The notes beneath the pieces are model-generated. The model was not told the origin of the DNA, did no database searches, and was given only the letters and a program-made list of their open reading frames with translations. The position numbers were made by a program, and so were the translations under genes. Positions 50,521 through 59,000 of a DNA stretch of 64,000 nt are shown here, piece after piece (the stretch's first letter is position 1; the number at the start of each line of letters is the position of its first letter). Source of the DNA: Deltaproteobacteria bacterium (GTDB lineage Bacteria; Myxococcota; JADLHZ01); assembly GCA_020848545.1 (NCBI GenBank), contig JADLHZ010000006.1, forward strand, positions 1 through 64,000. Reading direction: 5' to 3'.

Positions 50521-52247
50521 GCCTTCTCCGCCGCCCCGAAGAACTCGCCGAGAAAGCCGATCGCCGCGGGCGGACGCAGCACGAAGTCGAGCGGCTTCGG
50601 ATCGCGGCGGCGGGCGTGCCAAGCGATGCGCAGCGAGTCCAGGCGGTAGATGACGCCGACGTGGCGGCCGCGGCGCATGGCGAGCGGCGCCAGGCCCTGC
50701 TCGTTGAGCAAGCGATCGATCTCGCGCGGCCGCAGGAAGCGCCGATAGTCGTGTACGTCGCTGCGCGCGCCGAGCCCGAAGAGATAGCGCGGACCGACGG
50801 CGACGAACGCGAGCCACGTGTACCAGTTGCGATCGGGCGTGATGTAGAAGAAGCGCCCGCCCGGCGTCAGCGCGCGGGCCGCTTCCTTCACGATCGCCAG
50901 GTGATCGCTCGCGTGATCGAAGATGCCGTGCGCGTAGACGGCGCCGAAGTAGTCGTGCGGAAGACAAGCGCGGACGTCGCCGGCGATCCAGCGCACGTTC
51001 GTGAGGTGGCGATGCGTGACGGCGGCGGCGAGCACCGCGTCTTCGTCCACGTCGTAGGCCTCGATCTGCCAGCGGCGCAGCTCCGGATGCCTGGCGATCA
51101 CCCGCGCGAGCCCGGTGCCGTCGCCGGCGCCGAGCACGGCCATCCGTTTGGGCACCGCGCGCGGGAGCTCGTCGATCAGCGCCGACCACGCGGCGTCGTC
51201 GATGTTGGCGACGACCGCGGTGGTGAAGCGGCCCGTGCGGGTGAGCCGCTCCTCGGCGAAGTAGGCGTTGCCCGCCCGCAGCGTGCCGTTGTTCACGCGG
51301 ATGAGCGCGCGATCGACGGCGCTGAGCGTGCGGTCGCGCTCGGCCTGAGCGCTGGCCATCTGTTCCGCGGCGTGGAAGGCGTCGAGCGTACCGTATGGCT
51401 CGAAGGGATCCGTTCGGCCCGAAAGGACAGCGTGCGCGACCCAGCCGTCGACGACGCGGGCGAAGCGCTCGGTGTGAAAGAGCATCAACTGGTGGCCGGC
51501 GCCGTCCAAGCGGTAGAAGCTCTTATTGCCGCCCATGCGATCGAAGGCGCGCTCGCAGTGCCTGGCGCTGACGATCGGATCGTTGCCGCCGCACGCGACG
51601 AGCACGGGCGTGGTGTTCTCTGCCGCGGTTCGGGGCGGAGTGTGCGCGAAGATCGACCGGTAGCTCTCGAAGCCGTAGTCCCAGACGTAGAGCGGGTCCT
51701 TCTTCTTCTCGGCGACGACGGCCGGATCTTCTCTGTAGGCGGCCGCGAAGTCGATCACGCGCGGCAACGAGATGCGCAAGCGATCGCCGACGCGCGCGCC
51801 GAGCTTCGCGGCCCATCGGGAGCGCATGAAGGTGACGCGGCGATTCAGCGCCAGCTCGCTCGCGAGCAACACGTTCATGCAAATGACGCCGGCGGCGCGC
51901 TTGGCGATCTGCGCCGCTGCGAACGCCACCTCGCCGCCTTGGCTCGCGCCGAGCAAGACGACCGGCACGGCCTCGCGCTCGCTCGCCAGCGTCACCAGCG
52001 CGTCGACGTCGGTGAGCCAGTCGCCCATGGTGAACGTGCCGCGCGCGCCGCCGCTGCGCCCGTGGCCCCAGAGGTCGATGGCGTAGACCGCGCAGCCGAT
52101 CGCCGCGAGCGTCGTCGCGAAGCGTTCGTAGCAGCCGCCATGGCCGGCCGTGCCGTGCACGATGACGACGGCGTAGCGAACGGTCGCCGCGTCCGGCCGA
52201 TAGGTGTGCACGTGGATCGTCCCGACCCGTGGCGCCGGCGCCGCCAT
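50517..52247 (-). CDS. bifunctional alpha/beta hydrolase-SAM methyltransferase
   Basis: The 576-residue protein fuses two enzymes. Residues 1-290 form an alpha/beta hydrolase of monoglyceride-lipase type: VVIVHGTAGHGGCYERF, GHGRSGG and nucleophile Ser102 in LLGASQGGEV, with His in GAGHQLMLF. From about residue 369 comes a class I methyltransferase (MAVLGAGDGTGLARV, YDVDEDAV, WIAGDVRACLP). The start is uncertain: the frame stays open to an ATG at 52502, which would add 85 residues translated through a short repeat array. I chose the internal ATG because the hydrolase fold begins shortly after it. A TetR-type operator lies just upstream of the distal ATG. Confidence 0.82.
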   Translation of the reverse strand: MAAPAPRVGTIHVHTYRPDAATVRYAVVIVHGTAGHGGCYERFATTLAAIGCAVYAIDLWGHGRSGGARGTFTMGDWLTDVDALVTLASEREAVPVVLLGASQGGEVAFAAAQIAKRAAGVICMNVLLASELALNRRVTFMRSRWAAKLGARVGDRLRISLPRVIDFAAAYREDPAVVAEKKKDPLYVWDYGFESYRSIFAHTPPRTAAENTTPVLVACGGNDPIVSARHCERAFDRMGGNKSFYRLDGAGHQLMLFHTERFARVVDGWVAHAVLSGRTDPFEPYGTLDAFHAAEQMASAQAERDRTLSAVDRALIRVNNGTLRAGNAYFAEERLTRTGRFTTAVVANIDDAAWSALIDELPRAVPKRMAVLGAGDGTGLARVIARHPELRRWQIEAYDVDEDAVLAAAVTHRHLTNVRWIAGDVRACLPHDYFGAVYAHGIFDHASDHLAIVKEAARALTPGGRFFYITPDRNWYTWLAFVAVGPRYLFGLGARSDVHDYRRFLRPREIDRLLNEQGLAPLAMRRGRHVGVIYRLDSLRIAWHARRRDPKPLDFVLRPPAAIGFLGEFFGAAEKA

Positions 52248-52319
52248 CGTGAACGCCCCGCGCACGACCCCCGCGACAGCGATCTGCCGGGGCTGCCCCC
52301 AGTCCCACGCCGTCAGCTT

Positions 52320-52434
52320 CCCCGGTCCCTTTTCGTCTGGCCCCCCCCTGTCGCCACCGAAAACGTCCCCGGTCCCTTTTCGGTGGGCGTCTCCCCGGTC
52401 CCTTTTCAGCGAAAGCTTCCCCGGTCCCTTTTCG
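52320..52434. repeat. REP-like cluster of four CCCCGGTCCCTTTTC copies
   Basis: The 16-bp unit CCCCGGTCCCTTTTC(G/A) occurs at 52320, 52367, 52393 and 52419, all in the same orientation. The spacings of 47, 26 and 26 bp are not multiples of three. The second copy lies in the loop and 3' arm of a perfect 10-bp stem, CCACCGAAAA/TTTTCGGTGG (52354-52363 and 52377-52386). The array sits between the hydrolase-methyltransferase gene and the TetR-type operator. It is probably a mobile REP-type repeat rather than coding sequence. Confidence 0.75.
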
Positions 52435-52513
52435 TTGACGGATGTTGACCCGGCGTTCAGTTGATCTTCGTCGGAGTCGTCGCCAGAAGCAACCGAGGTC
52501 ATGATAGTGATGC

Positions 52514-52527
52514 TGACCGATCGGTCA
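52514..52527. promoter_or_regulatory. TetR-type operator (TGACCGATCGGTCA)
   Basis: A perfect 14-bp palindrome, TGACC-GATC-GGTCA, lies between the divergent hydrolase-methyltransferase and LolA/LolB-like lipoprotein genes. It has the same half-sites and 4-bp spacer as the site in front of the TetR gene at 54.7 kb, and the flanks CTGACC and GGTCAAG also match. It is well placed to control both directions. Confidence 0.7.
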
Positions 52528-52566
52528 AGGCTTGTCAAGCGCGGGCTTTGTGACGAGGGCATTGCG

Positions 52567-53448
52567 GTGGTTCGCTGGCTCATCCTCCTGTCCCTGCTCG
52601 GCGCGCTCTCGGCGTGTCCCGGGAAGCCGTGGCAGCCGCCGATCGTCGCGGTCGAGCCCGACACGGAAAGCGAAGCCGACCCCGATCCGGTGATCGAGCC
52701 TCCGACCACGCCGGCGCCGCCGAACACCGCGAAGCCTGACGAGCGCCCCGAGCCGCCGCCGCCAAAGGACAAAGACAAGCCGAAGCCCGCGAAGAGGGAT
52801 CCGCCCGCGTCGAAGCCCGCGCGCGCGAAGAAGGTCGAGATCGATCCCGACGAGAACGCGAGGAAAGCCGCCCTCGCCTCGCTGCGGGTGCCGTTCGTGG
52901 CCAAGCAGCACATCGTCTACAAAACCGCCGACGACACGAAGGAGAGCACCGGCGAGCTCACGGTCTACCCAGGCAAGGGCTACCGGCTGAAGATCACCGG
53001 GCCGCTCGGCATCGTCGCGCTCGACGTGAAGGTGCGGTGCAATAAGTACAGTTACCACGTGCCGCTGAAGCTGAAGCACCTGCGGGGCCCGCTCGCGCAA
53101 GCGATCAAAGACATCCCGTACTTTCCGATCGCGGCGATCTTCAGCATGTTCGATCCGAACCTCGACGGCACCTGGCGCGGCCGCACCTTCGTCGCCAGCA
53201 AGGAGCGCCTGAAGACGAAGATGCACAAGACCTTGCCGGCGCTCGTCGAGTGGGGCGTCATCGACGGCAACGACCAGCCGATCGTCATGCGCATCCTGGC
53301 GTTCTCGAGCTACGACGACGGCGTCTACTTGCCGCAGCGCTTCCACATGACCTTCTCCGACGGCCGCACGATCGATCTCGAGGCCGAGACGATCAGCCGC
53401 GAGCCGCCCCCGGAAGACGAGGTCTTGGAAAGCGTAGAGTGCCCCTAG
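52567..53448 (+). CDS. LolA/LolB-like outer membrane lipoprotein
   Basis: The 293-residue product starts at a GTG with a lipoprotein signal (GALSAC). A Pro/Lys/Asp-rich linker covers about residues 25-100. The C-terminal 190 residues form a beta-rich domain: HIVYKTADDTKESTGELTVYPGKGYRLKI, LDVKVRCNKYSYHVPLK and RTFVASKERLKT. This resembles LolA/LolB or DUF4292-type lipid-binding folds. It probably faces the periplasm from a membrane. It converges on the beta-barrel protein gene, with a 4-bp overlap of stops. A TetR-type operator is 40 bp upstream of its start. Confidence 0.68.
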   Translation: MVRWLILLSLLGALSACPGKPWQPPIVAVEPDTESEADPDPVIEPPTTPAPPNTAKPDERPEPPPPKDKDKPKPAKRDPPASKPARAKKVEIDPDENARKAALASLRVPFVAKQHIVYKTADDTKESTGELTVYPGKGYRLKITGPLGIVALDVKVRCNKYSYHVPLKLKHLRGPLAQAIKDIPYFPIAAIFSMFDPNLDGTWRGRTFVASKERLKTKMHKTLPALVEWGVIDGNDQPIVMRILAFSSYDDGVYLPQRFHMTFSDGRTIDLEAETISREPPPEDEVLESVECP

Positions 53449-54017
53449 AAGTAGTAGCGGCCGCCCACCGAGAAGATCGCCGCGGGAAACACCGCGACTG
53501 GCGCCACGGCCGGCAAGATGTAAACCGCGATCCCGGTCTCGACGAAGGTGTCGAACGCCTGCTTCGTCCAGTGGATCGTCAGGCCGAAGGGCGCGCGGAT
53601 CGCCATCGCGAAGGTGCCGCCGAAGTAGCCGTACGAGTACCAAACTCCGCCCGGCACGACGACCACTGGCCCGCGCGGATAGGCGGCGTACCAATACGCG
53701 CCCGACCAACCGAGCTGGATGCCTGGCCCAGTATAAAGCCGCAGCGTCAGCACGTCCTCGCGCTTGTGCTTGATCTTCAAGAAGTGGAGATCGAGATCGA
53801 GCCACCCGCCGAAGCCGCCAAAGGGCCACGCGAAGCCGACGCCGAACGCGAGCGCGGGAACGTCGCCGAGGAAGACCTTGCCGGTGATGCCGGTGGGGAC
53901 GCCGACCTCGAGCCCGAGGCCGAACACGCGCCCCTTGGGACCGCCGCCTGCCTCGGCGACGCGCGCAATAGTGCACAGCAACAGCACGACGAAGAGTGAA
54001 CGAAGGATCTTGGTCAT
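53445..54017 (-). CDS. small outer membrane beta-barrel protein
   Basis: The 190-residue protein has a signal peptide (about residues 1-23). The rest is Gly- and aromatic-rich with alternating strands (GLGLEVGVPTGITGKVFLG, LRLYTGPGIQLGWSGAYWYAAYP, FGLTIHWTKQAFDTFVETGIAVYIL). It ends in the Phe of GGRYYF, typical of barrels inserted by BamA. It follows the TetR gene by 16 bp on the same strand, so it is probably in the regulator's operon. A role in lipid export or surface display would fit the neighbourhood but is not shown. Confidence 0.68.
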   Translation of the reverse strand: MTKILRSLFVVLLLCTIARVAEAGGGPKGRVFGLGLEVGVPTGITGKVFLGDVPALAFGVGFAWPFGGFGGWLDLDLHFLKIKHKREDVLTLRLYTGPGIQLGWSGAYWYAAYPRGPVVVVPGGVWYSYGYFGGTFAMAIRAPFGLTIHWTKQAFDTFVETGIAVYILPAVAPVAVFPAAIFSVGGRYYF

Positions 54018-54033
54018 GGCGAAAGAGTAAGTC

Positions 54034-54687
54034 TCACTGTCGCGATTTTCCCGTCGAGTCGAGCGCGCCCAGTTGCGTCGCCAGCGCCAGCCCTTGCGTC
54101 ACCATCGCGAACGCGCGTTCGAACACCCGCGGATCCTCGGCGAAGAGCCGGTTCGCTTCGAGCCCCACGAAGCACGCGAGGATCAGCTCGGCGATGGCGT
54201 CGGCGTCGAGCGTCTTCGCTTGCTCGGGCAGCGTGTGCTTCAAGCCTTCGCCGATGATGCGCACGAGCCGCGTGCGAAAGCGGATCAAGCGCTGCTTCAA
54301 CGGATCGTCGAGCGTGCCGGCGGCGGCCAAGCGCAAGAAGATCCCGGGCATGGCGCCGGCTTGGCGGAGCTCGTACCAGATCGCGTGCAGCGATCCGTGC
54401 AGCGCCGCGTCGCTCTTCTTGCTCATCAAGGTCAGCGTGACGGCTTCGATACGCTGGATCATGGTGCCGAAGAAGCCGTCGATGACGGCGAGCAAGAGCT
54501 CCTCTTTGTTCTCGAAGTGGTACAAGAGCAGGCTCTTCGACACGCCGGCGGCCTCGGCGATCTCGCGCATACTGAGCTGCGCCGGGTCGCTCTGGCTGAG
54601 GCACGAGAGCGCCGCATTCAGAATGCGCTCGACCGCGGGCTTGTCGTGCCTCAGTTGTGGAGCTTCGGCGGCGCGCGAGCGAGGCAT
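54034..54687 (-). CDS. TetR family transcriptional regulator
   Basis: The 217-residue protein has the TetR N-terminal helix-turn-helix: ILNAALSCLSQSDPAQLSMREIAEAAGVSKSLLLYHFENKEELL. A variable helical ligand-binding domain follows. The ATG is 12 bp downstream of a TGACC-N4-GGTCA palindrome, indicating autoregulation. The same palindrome occurs in the divergent promoter region at 52.5 kb, so the regulator probably controls the hydrolase-methyltransferase operon and the LolA/LolB-like gene too. The ligand could be a lipid or fatty acyl compound, but the sequence does not reveal it. Confidence 0.9.
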   Translation of the reverse strand: MPRSRAAEAPQLRHDKPAVERILNAALSCLSQSDPAQLSMREIAEAAGVSKSLLLYHFENKEELLLAVIDGFFGTMIQRIEAVTLTLMSKKSDAALHGSLHAIWYELRQAGAMPGIFLRLAAAGTLDDPLKQRLIRFRTRLVRIIGEGLKHTLPEQAKTLDADAIAELILACFVGLEANRLFAEDPRVFERAFAMVTQGLALATQLGALDSTGKSRQ

Positions 54688-54699
54688 CGCTCTCGATAC

Positions 54700-54713
54700 T
54701 GACCGCAGGGTCA
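54700..54713. promoter_or_regulatory. TetR-type operator (TGACCGCAGGGTCA)
   Basis: TGACC and GGTCA half-sites are separated by GCAG. The flanks CTGACC and GGTCAAG match the 52.5-kb site. The site lies 12 bp before the tetR start codon, consistent with self-repression. Confidence 0.7.
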
Positions 54714-54737
54714 AGCGCTGTCAACTTCGGTCGCCGG

Positions 54738-55322
54738 CTACTCTGCGACGGGCGCGCTCGCCGGCTTCTTGCCTTGCTCCCAGCGATCGATCGTCCCGTC
54801 GGCGTTGCTGTCGATGCCGATGCGGTCGAGCTCGCCGTTCTCGAAGTACTCGTAGCGCGTCGGCTTGCCCTTGCCCCACTCGTCGACCTCGCGGCGCACG
54901 AGCTTGCCGCGCTCGTAGTAGCGCACCGACTCGTACTTGCCGTCGAAGTTCTGATCGAGCTCTTGGCGCACGATGACGCCGCGCTCGTAGATCGACACGG
55001 CGTCGATCTTGGCGTCGAAGTCGAGGTCGAACTCTTCGCGCACGAGCGCCTCGTCTTTGTCGTAGATGCGCACGATGTCGATCTTGCCGTCCTTGTTGAT
55101 GTCCATCTCGCGGCGCGAGACGAAGAAACGTTGGCTGTGGGTGTCCGAGGGGTCGGCCTGGCGGTACTCGCCGAACTCGAAGATCTCGGGGCGCCCGTCG
55201 CGATCGAGATCGAACTCGCGCGGGGCCCGCTGCGCCGCCTTCACCGGCTTCGACGCGGGCTCGGCGCAGGCGAGCAAGACGAGCGCGCAGGCGGCGGCGA
55301 GGCGAATCATCCGGGCCTTCAT
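54738..55322 (-). CDS. lipoprotein with repeated EF-hand-like D-x-D-x-D loops
   Basis: The 194-residue protein has a lipoprotein signal (LVLLAC). It then contains five similar units of about 25-30 residues, each with a calcium-loop-like core: DLDRDGRPE, DINKDGKID, DLDFDAKID, DQNFDGKYE and DSNADGTID. The loops are followed by aromatic-rich strands (ESVRYYERG). This resembles dockerin/EF-hand-type calcium-binding repeats. It could be a surface protein folded by calcium. The third and fourth loops lack some ligand positions. It follows the tetR promoter region and is divergent from the small RHH gene. Confidence 0.7.
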   Translation of the reverse strand: MKARMIRLAAACALVLLACAEPASKPVKAAQRAPREFDLDRDGRPEIFEFGEYRQADPSDTHSQRFFVSRREMDINKDGKIDIVRIYDKDEALVREEFDLDFDAKIDAVSIYERGVIVRQELDQNFDGKYESVRYYERGKLVRREVDEWGKGKPTRYEYFENGELDRIGIDSNADGTIDRWEQGKKPASAPVAE

Positions 55323-55380
55323 TTCACGGCTTCCTCTTTGCGTCGAGGCCATATATGGTCGCCGGCCGGAAGTAGGAACC

Positions 55381-55584
55381 ATGGGTCGGCGCAAGGTCAC
55401 AACCACCGTCTATATTACGCCGGAGCAGGACGAGCTCTTGAAGGTGCTGCACGAGCGGACGAAGGTCCCCGTCGCCGAGTACATCCGTGAAGGCATCGAC
55501 ATGGTGCTGAAGAAGCACGAGCACCTCTTGCCAGGCCAGCAAATGCTTCTTCCTTTCGATGTCAAAACGCGACCGGGTGAATGA
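55381..55584 (+). CDS. ribbon-helix-helix (CopG-like) DNA-binding protein
   Basis: The 67-residue protein has the RHH pattern: strand KVTTTVYITPEQ, then helices DELLKVLHERTK and VAEYIREGIDMVLKKH. A short C-terminal tail (LLPFDVKTRPGE) follows. RHH proteins bind DNA as dimers through the strand. No toxin gene is adjacent, so it is probably a stand-alone regulator. Its start is an ATG after a GGAAG sequence. It overlaps the 3' end of the convergent lipoprotein gene by 23 bp. Confidence 0.78.
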   Translation: MGRRKVTTTVYITPEQDELLKVLHERTKVPVAEYIREGIDMVLKKHEHLLPGQQMLLPFDVKTRPGE

Positions 55585-56038
55585 TCCGCAGCTCGACGGG
55601 GTGACCTTCGGGCGCGTGGACGAAGCGCTCGCGATCGTCGGCGAGCACCGCGTTCTTCTCGCTCAAGCGGCGGCCCGCCTTGTTGATCAGCGCGATGTGC
55701 AGCGCGTCCATCCGGTAGAGCCGAACGAGGAAGATGTCGAAGAGGTCGTGGCGCTCGTCTTCGCTGAGCGGTGCGGCGTTCGCGCGCCACTCGGCGACGA
55801 AGATGATGTAGGGCGCTTCGACGCGTTGATAATGCGCGCGGATGACGCCGCCGTTCATCATCGAGATCTCGTTCTCCGCGCGGATCGCTCCGTCCGGCGC
55901 CAGCAAGTGCGGCACGATGTTGGCCGGGATTTCGGTGGGCACCGGCGCAGGTGGTCTCGGCGCTGGCTTCGGTGGCGGCTGGTTCGCACCGCCACACGCT
56001 GCCAGCACAAAGAGCAGAACGAACGGGCGTCGGATCAT
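55562..56038 (-). CDS. short proline-rich lipoprotein
   Basis: The 158-residue product has a lipoprotein signal (VLAAC, Cys at about 15), a Pro-rich linker and a compact C-terminal domain without familiar motifs (YQRVEAPYIIFVAEWRANAAPLSEDE). Its ATG overlaps the stop of the large kelch-type gene (ATGA), so it is coupled to it. It may be an accessory to that protein. The family is not recognised. Confidence 0.6.
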   Translation of the reverse strand: MIRRPFVLLFVLAACGGANQPPPKPAPRPPAPVPTEIPANIVPHLLAPDGAIRAENEISMMNGGVIRAHYQRVEAPYIIFVAEWRANAAPLSEDERHDLFDIFLVRLYRMDALHIALINKAGRRLSEKNAVLADDRERFVHAPEGHPVELRIIHPVAF

Positions 56039-59000
56039 GGCGAATACTCCACGGTGAGCTCCATGTAGTCGATGTCGACGTGCGCGAGCTCCGGGCCGTT
56101 GCCGGAGCCCTGGGTCGGCACCACGCGCGCGTAGAGCCGCTGCGTGCCCGGGAGCACGTAGCGAAAAGGCTCGAAGGTGACGACGCACGTGTTCGTTGAC
56201 GGCGCTGTGGGCGTGCAGCTCGCGAGCCGGTTCCACGATGCGCGCCGCGCTTCCCACATCGAGATGTCGGTGCCCTCGATGCGATCGCCGATGAGGTCGC
56301 CGTCGGCGCCGAGCGCCTGATCGCGCGTGTAGCCGACGCCGACCGCGTCGATGCGCAGCGTGATCTTGTCGATGCGATCGGCAGCGATTCCGGCGGTGTC
56401 CCACGCAATCTCGAAGAACCCGGCGGGCTTCACCGACGCGCGCGCGTTCAGCTCCCACGTCTCGCCGGGGCCTTGTCCGCCGACCATCGTGTAGAGCTGG
56501 CGGTCTTCGTCGTAGGCCGCCTGATGCCGCTCGCGGCTCCCCGGCGAGAAGTCGAAGGAGAGCGCTTGCCAGTCGTCGCCGTCCCACTCGAACGCGTCGC
56601 TGTGCGTCACGCGCGGTGTCGACTGCCAGTTGCCGCCGTGGACCATGACGCGCGCACGATCCGCGTCGTAGGCCATCGCAAAGTTCATGCGTGCGGGCGG
56701 AAGGTGCGCGGGCATGCGCTTCGTCCAGCCGCCACCCGGGCCGTCGACGAACTCCCACGTCTCGTTCGTGTAGCCACTGACCGCGCACTCGGCGCTGCTC
56801 GGCATCGACGGCTCGACCGTCGTGCAGCCGCCGAACATGAGCAGCTTGCCGCGCTTGCTGTCGTAGACGAGCGCGTGGCCGTAGCGCGCTGCCGGCCAGG
56901 TCCCGCTCACCGGGATCTTGGTCCACGTGATGTTTCCGAGGCCGCCGGCGGTCGTGCCCTTCCAGAGGTCATGATAGAGGCAGCGCGTGCTCGACTCGGT
57001 GGTGTCGGTGCCGGCGCTAACCGGGCAGTCGGCGCTCGTACCGCCGCCGGCGCTGCCGCCGATGCCGCCGAAGAGATAGACGGCGTCGCCTGACGCCATC
57101 GCGCTCAGCTCGCGAGGCTTCGGCGCGGTGCAGGCGGTGCCGCAGGCCAGGTGCCAATCGGTGCCGTTGAAGGTCCAGGTGTAGCTGCAGAGGCTGACGT
57201 TCGTTTCGTCGCAGGTGTTGGTGTTCGCGCGGCCGCCAAACAGCACGACGTGCTTGTTGCTCGGCCCGACCCCGTTCACCATCGCGAGACTGCCGTTCGT
57301 GCGATAGCACGGCATCGTCGTGATGCTCTGTCCAGTCGGGCTGGTTGGACCGGTCGGGCCGCACGCGCTCAACAATGGCAACGGATGCTTCTTCCAACTG
57401 CCGCCGCCGCCCGACATCCACGTCGAATAGCACTGGCGGGCGGCGCCGCCGTCGCACGAGGTGCCGCTGCGATTTTCGCCACCGACGAGCACGAGCTGAT
57501 TGAGCCGGGTGTCGAAGCTCATCGCGAACGCCGCGGTCGCCTCGGGCGCCGAGCTCGGCTTGAACGCGACCGTCCACGGCGACGCGGCGAAGTCGTTGGC
57601 GGTTCGGTACGCGGCGGTCGCCGCGTCGAAGCACATGCAATCGGCGCCGCCGCCTTGCGCCACGGTCGGCGCGCCGTCCGGGCAATAGACGCCGCTGCAC
57701 GGTCCGCCGCTGATGCGCTGATTGCCGCCGTGCACGACGATCTGGTTGCCAGCGCCGTCGAACGCGATGCCGGCAAACGCGCGCTTGCTGACGATCGTCT
57801 CGTCCGTTGGTTGGTGTCGTAGCTCCCACACCATGGGCGAGACCTCGGCGTTGAGCGTCCACACGTCATTGAGCGCAGTGGTGCACGTCAGCAAGTTCGT
57901 CGTCGTGTTGCAACCCATCGCGATGGCCGCGCGGTTGACGGTCGTGTCGAAGAACATGCCGTGGCCCACGCGCCGTGGCGGATCGAGCGCTGCGTTCCCG
58001 GTGATGATCTGCGTCCACGTGGCGCTGCTCGGCTCGTAGGACCACGTGTCGCCCTCTATGGTGAGCGGTGAATCGCCGAGGGCGCCGCCAAAGAGAATGA
58101 CGCGGGAGAGGGTCTGCTCGTAGACGATTCCGGGAGCGATACGCGCGGCGGGCCGAGTGGGCGTGGGTGGCCCGCCCGCGCTGACCAGGGTCCATGCGCT
58201 GCCGTCGTACTCCCAAACGTCGTTCAACACGCAGGCGCTCGCGTTGGTGAAGGTGCCGTCGAGGCAGGTCGACGCCGTCGCGCCGGGGACGGCGCCGCCA
58301 AAGAGCACAGCGCGCTGGCGCTCGGTGTCGAAGGTCATCGCCGCCATGAAGCGTCCGCGCGGCCGCGCGCTCGGATCGATCGCGATCGGGATCCACCGCT
58401 TGCCGTCGAACTCCCAGGTGTCGTCGAGCCCAGCGGTGAGCGTGTCGGTGCCGCCGAACATGATCGCGCGGTTGCGGAAGGGATCGTAGGTCATCGCCGC
58501 GCCGCCGCGTCCGGATGGCCGCGCGCCGACCGCGTCGACGAGCGACCAGGCGCGGCCGTCGAAGCGCCAGATGTCGTCGGAGAAGAGGTTGGCCAAGGCG
58601 CCGCCGAAGAAGAAGACGCTCGCGATCGCGGTCATGTCGACCATCGAGCCGAGGAGCAACGTGCTCGGCCCGGCCTGCTTGCGCTCGAACCACGGGCGCT
58701 TGGTGTCGATGCGCAGGATGCCGTTGCTTTCGCCGCTCTGCGCCAGGCGCGCCATTTGGCTCGGCGACGGCTCGGCGCCGGTCGGATCGAAGAGCGCGCC
58801 GTTGTTCTCCGCGATCGTGTTGAACACGTTCGGGTTGGCGAAGGTGTCGCCGGGCATCTTGCCGATCATCGTCGCGGTCCAGCGGCCGGTCTTGGCGAGG
58901 ACTGGCGTGCTCTCGTTGCCGGCGGTGTCGACGGCGATGAACGAGAGCGCCGGATCGTCGGCGGCGGCGAGCGGCGTGTCAGCGAACGTTCCTTCGCCGT

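Noticed and set aside
52248-52913. N-terminal extension of the hydrolase-methyltransferase to 798 residues
   Set aside because: The extension beyond the ATG at 52502 is antisense to the start of the LolA/LolB-like gene. The part from 52502 to 52247 passes through the short repeat array and is left open as an alternative start only.
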